A stretch of 7,641 nucleotides of DNA. It comes from Ghiorsea sp. (GTDB lineage: Bacteria > Pseudomonadota > Zetaproteobacteria > Mariprofundales > Mariprofundaceae). The position numbers were made by a program, and so were the translations under genes. Of this stretch, positions 6,236-7,641 are shown in pieces; positions within the stretch are counted from its first letter, which is position 1, and each line of letters begins with the position of its first letter. Location of the stretch: positions 1 through 7,641 of the forward strand of contig JALUHL010000198.1 of the NCBI GenBank assembly GCA_027053695.1. Reading direction: 5' to 3'. The notes beneath the pieces are model-generated. The model was not told where the DNA came from. It saw only the letters and a program-made list of their open reading frames with translations, and ran no database searches.

Positions 6236-7039
6236 ATGCCGCATAGAGTTCGTCAACATAGCAATCCTTTTGATAGGCTGGACAGCTTGATGAATGTATT
6301 AAGGGTGGAATGCGATTGGGATAAGAAGCAGACCCTACAGTCTTTGCGCAAATATACCTTGGAAGAAACCCATGAGGTTTTAGAGGCGGTTGAAAAAGCC
6401 ATTGAAACCGATGAATGGGACGATTTGAAAGGCGAATTGGGCGATATACTGATTCAAATTGCCTTTTATGCCGTGATTGCCAAAGAACGCGGCAAGTTTG
6501 ATTTGGCGGATGTGTTTGACACCTTGATTGAAAAGATGATTTATCGCCATCCTCATGTATTTGCCGATGCTAACCCTGATGACATCAATGAGCAGTGGGA
6601 GCAGCTTAAAGATGCCAAAAACACCGAGCGTAAAAGCTTGATGGATGGTATTCCACCACTTCCTGCGTTGAGCTATGCCGCCAAACAACAGCAAAGGGCA
6701 GCCAGAGTAGGCTTTGATTGGCCAGACTTGGGTGGTGTAACCGATAAAATAAGCGAAGAAATTGCAGAGCTTAAGCATGAAATAGAATCATCTAGCGGCA
6801 GCGAAAAAGATAAACGCAAAATTGAAGATGAGTTTGGTGATGTATTATTTTCTTTGGTCAATTATGCTCGCAAATTGGGCGTTGACCCTGAGCAGGCTTT
6901 GATGCGCACCAACCGTAAGTTTGATAAGCGATTCAGGGGCATGGAGAGCATTGCCCAAGCTAAAGAGATAACATTGAAAGAGTTAAATATAGACGCGCTT
7001 GAAGAAATCTATCAACAAGCCAAGGATGAACTGAAATGA
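6236..7039 (+). CDS. mazG: nucleoside triphosphate pyrophosphohydrolase MazG
   Basis: A 267-residue, two-domain MazG, the normal length for the proteobacterial enzyme. It hydrolyses NTPs and dNTPs to the monophosphate and PPi, clearing non-canonical nucleotides. Both metal-binding helices are intact: E43-E44-xx-E47 with E67-xx-D70 (GELGDIL) in the N-domain, and E174-E175-xx-E178 with E199-xx-D202 (DEFGDVL) in the C-domain. YRHPHVF (103-109) between the domains and GFDWPD (159-164) are typical family markers. The start is placed at ATG 6236, which has a good Shine-Dalgarno; an earlier GTG at 6215 lies inside the palindromic repeat and is unlikely. It follows sixA by 110 bases on the same strand. 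Its stop overlaps the start of the DUF3467 gene (ATGA). No mazE/mazF toxin-antitoxin genes are adjacent. Confidence 0.95.
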   Translation: MPHRVRQHSNPFDRLDSLMNVLRVECDWDKKQTLQSLRKYTLEETHEVLEAVEKAIETDEWDDLKGELGDILIQIAFYAVIAKERGKFDLADVFDTLIEKMIYRHPHVFADANPDDINEQWEQLKDAKNTERKSLMDGIPPLPALSYAAKQQQRAARVGFDWPDLGGVTDKISEEIAELKHEIESSSGSEKDKRKIEDEFGDVLFSLVNYARKLGVDPEQALMRTNRKFDKRFRGMESIAQAKEITLKELNIDALEEIYQQAKDELK

Positions 7040-7329
7040 GCGAAGAACAACAAACACAAGAGCTACAAATCAATATGCCGCAGGAAGTACAAAGCGGTAA
7101 ATATGCCAATCAGATGTTGGTGACGCATACTCAAGAGGAGTTTGTCTTAGACTTTATCCTAGCCACGCCACCTGCAGGCGTGGTCAATAGCAGGGTAATT
7201 GTTTCTCCCGGGCATGCCAAGCGCATTGCCAATGCTTTGATGGAGAATGTGGCTAAATATGAAGCCCAATTTGGTGAAATTAAAACATTAGCAATACCGC
7301 CTATGCCATCAGGTACAACTGCGCATTAG
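7036..7329 (+). CDS. DUF3467 family protein
   Basis: A 97-residue cytoplasmic protein of the DUF3467 family. The N-terminus is polar and Gln-rich (1-20). The conserved features are GKYANQMLVTHTQEEFVLDF (21-40) and the SRVIVSPGHAKRIANALMENVAKYEAQFG stretch (52-80), which is the family signature: a beta region followed by an amphipathic helix around KRI-NAL-EN. No biochemical role is established to my knowledge. The ATG overlaps the mazG stop (ATGA), and AAGGA (7022-7026) lies nine bases upstream inside mazG, so it is co-transcribed and probably translationally coupled with mazG. That coupling hints at a shared or auxiliary function but does not show it. Confidence 0.88.
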   Translation: MSEEQQTQELQINMPQEVQSGKYANQMLVTHTQEEFVLDFILATPPAGVVNSRVIVSPGHAKRIANALMENVAKYEAQFGEIKTLAIPPMPSGTTAH

Positions 7330-7338
7330 CAAGGGGGT

Positions 7339-7362
7339 ACAATGGTTCACACTTGTTTTTTT
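7339..7362 (+). terminator. weak intrinsic terminator candidate after the DUF3467 gene
   Basis: ACAATG (7339-7344) can pair with CA-C-TTGT (7350-7356), leaving one bulged C and a five-base loop. A run of seven T residues (7356-7362) follows at once. The stem is short and AT-rich, so termination efficiency may be low. Its position ten bases after the stop is appropriate for the sixA-mazG-DUF3467 unit. Confidence 0.35.
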
Positions 7363-7394
7363 ACCACAGAGAACACGGAGAGCGCAGAGAAAAG
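7363..7394. repeat. degenerate ACAGAG-type dispersed repeat
   Basis: Three near-identical 9-base units lie in tandem: CCACAGAGA (7364-7372), ACACGGAGA (7373-7381) and GCGCAGAGA (7382-7390). Sequences of the ACCACAGAG-ACACAGAG type are scattered in intergenic DNA of many environmental proteobacteria. I recall this from general experience and cannot check copy number here. The element ends about ten bases before the insertion sequence. Confidence 0.5.
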
Positions 7395-7401
7395 ATATTT
7401 A

Positions 7402-7641
7402 GGGGCTGACACCTGACTTTAAAAAAGTTAAGGTGATCAGATGTACATAAAGCATTGTAAAATAAGCAGAAATAAGCAGTTAGAACTGATAAAATACTTC
7501 ATTGCAGGTTCAATAGCTAGAATCGCAGCAGATTTAGCGGGTGTTCATCGCAATACAGCGGTTAGATTTTTCCATAAATTACGTGAGAAGATTGCTCTAA
7601 AACAGCAGCAACGTAGTGAACAGTTTAGTGGTGAGGTTGAG
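7402..7641 (+). mobile_element. IS1595-family (IS1016-like) insertion sequence, left part
   Basis: The inferred left end is GGGGCTGACACCTGAC at 7402-7417. It shares the GGGGCTG start common in this IS family and stands 39 bases before a transposase gene of the same family. The right end lies outside the window. If insertion made the usual 8-base duplication, the left copy would be GATATTTA (7394-7401). A stem formed by ACCT-GACTT (7411-7419) and AAGTT-AAGGT (7425-7434) would cover the AAGG of the transposase ribosome binding site, a common way to limit expression from outside transcripts. Confidence 0.75.
7441..7641 (+). CDS. IS1595-family transposase, N-terminal part (cut by window edge)
   Basis: An open frame of 67 codons runs from ATG 7441 to the window end. 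The product begins MYIKHCKISRNKQ and has a helix-turn-helix-like region, SIARIAADLAGVHRNTAVRFFHKLR (about residues 24-48). This resembles the N-terminal domain of IS1016 transposases (ARTAAELVSVNKNTA and then FHRLR). It ends in FSGEVE, exactly where the family continues with VDESYFGG, the first part of the DDE/DDN catalytic core, so the catalytic residues are outside the window. AAGG (7430-7433) lies seven bases before the ATG, and an in-frame TAA at 7429-7431 excludes an earlier start. Whether the gene is intact cannot be judged. Confidence 0.88.
   Translation, partial: MYIKHCKISRNKQLELIKYFIAGSIARIAADLAGVHRNTAVRFFHKLREKIALKQQQRSEQFSGEVE

Noticed and set aside
1..7641. CRISPR array, tRNA, rRNA, riboswitch or defence system
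   Set aside because: No regularly spaced direct repeats, cloverleaf sequences, rRNA segments or recognisable defence genes were seen on either strand.

Overview
The window comes from a Gram-negative bacterium, most likely a proteobacterium. It carries pdxB, whose product feeds the DXP-dependent vitamin B6 route found mainly in gamma-like lineages, together with sixA, a two-domain mazG, tsaE and a periplasmic TPR protein. A zetaproteobacterial or marine gammaproteobacterial source would fit, but this is an impression from gene content and style, not something proved here. Most of the DNA is ordinary, compact housekeeping sequence.

Layout. Positions 1-186 are AT-rich and hold no convincing complete gene, only a possible 13-codon tail of an upstream gene and an imperfect stem. 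Positions 187-883 hold two AT-rich plus-strand genes for small membrane proteins of unknown function, visibly different in base composition from what follows. Positions 954-5606 are a tight six-gene minus-strand operon, transcribed map > TPR protein > pdxB > tsaE > yffB-like > alpha/beta hydrolase. Every junction overlaps, by 4 or 14 bases, and two genes start at non-ATG codons. A 45-bp divergent spacer separates map from a plus-strand group sixA > mazG > DUF3467. Between sixA and mazG lies a palindromic doublet of REP/REPIN type whose right edge abuts, and probably supplies, the mazG ribosome binding site. After the DUF3467 gene come a weak terminator candidate, a degenerate ACAGAG-type repeat, and the left end of an IS1595-family (IS1016-like) insertion sequence that runs off the window.

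How the genes work together. The minus-strand operon joins N-terminal methionine excision (Map), pyridoxal phosphate synthesis (PdxB), tRNA t6A modification (TsaE), a thioredoxin-fold ArsC/Spx-like protein and a general hydrolase. The common theme is housekeeping and translation quality rather than one pathway. The plus-strand group joins a phosphohistidine phosphatase and a nucleotide-pool cleaner, MazG, translationally coupled to a small conserved protein of unknown function. I see no defence system, CRISPR array, tRNA or rRNA. The parts that deserve a second look are the REPIN/RBS junction, the excess of the palindrome AAGCTT, the unexplained TPR protein inside the operon, the AT-rich orphan pair and the IS border.
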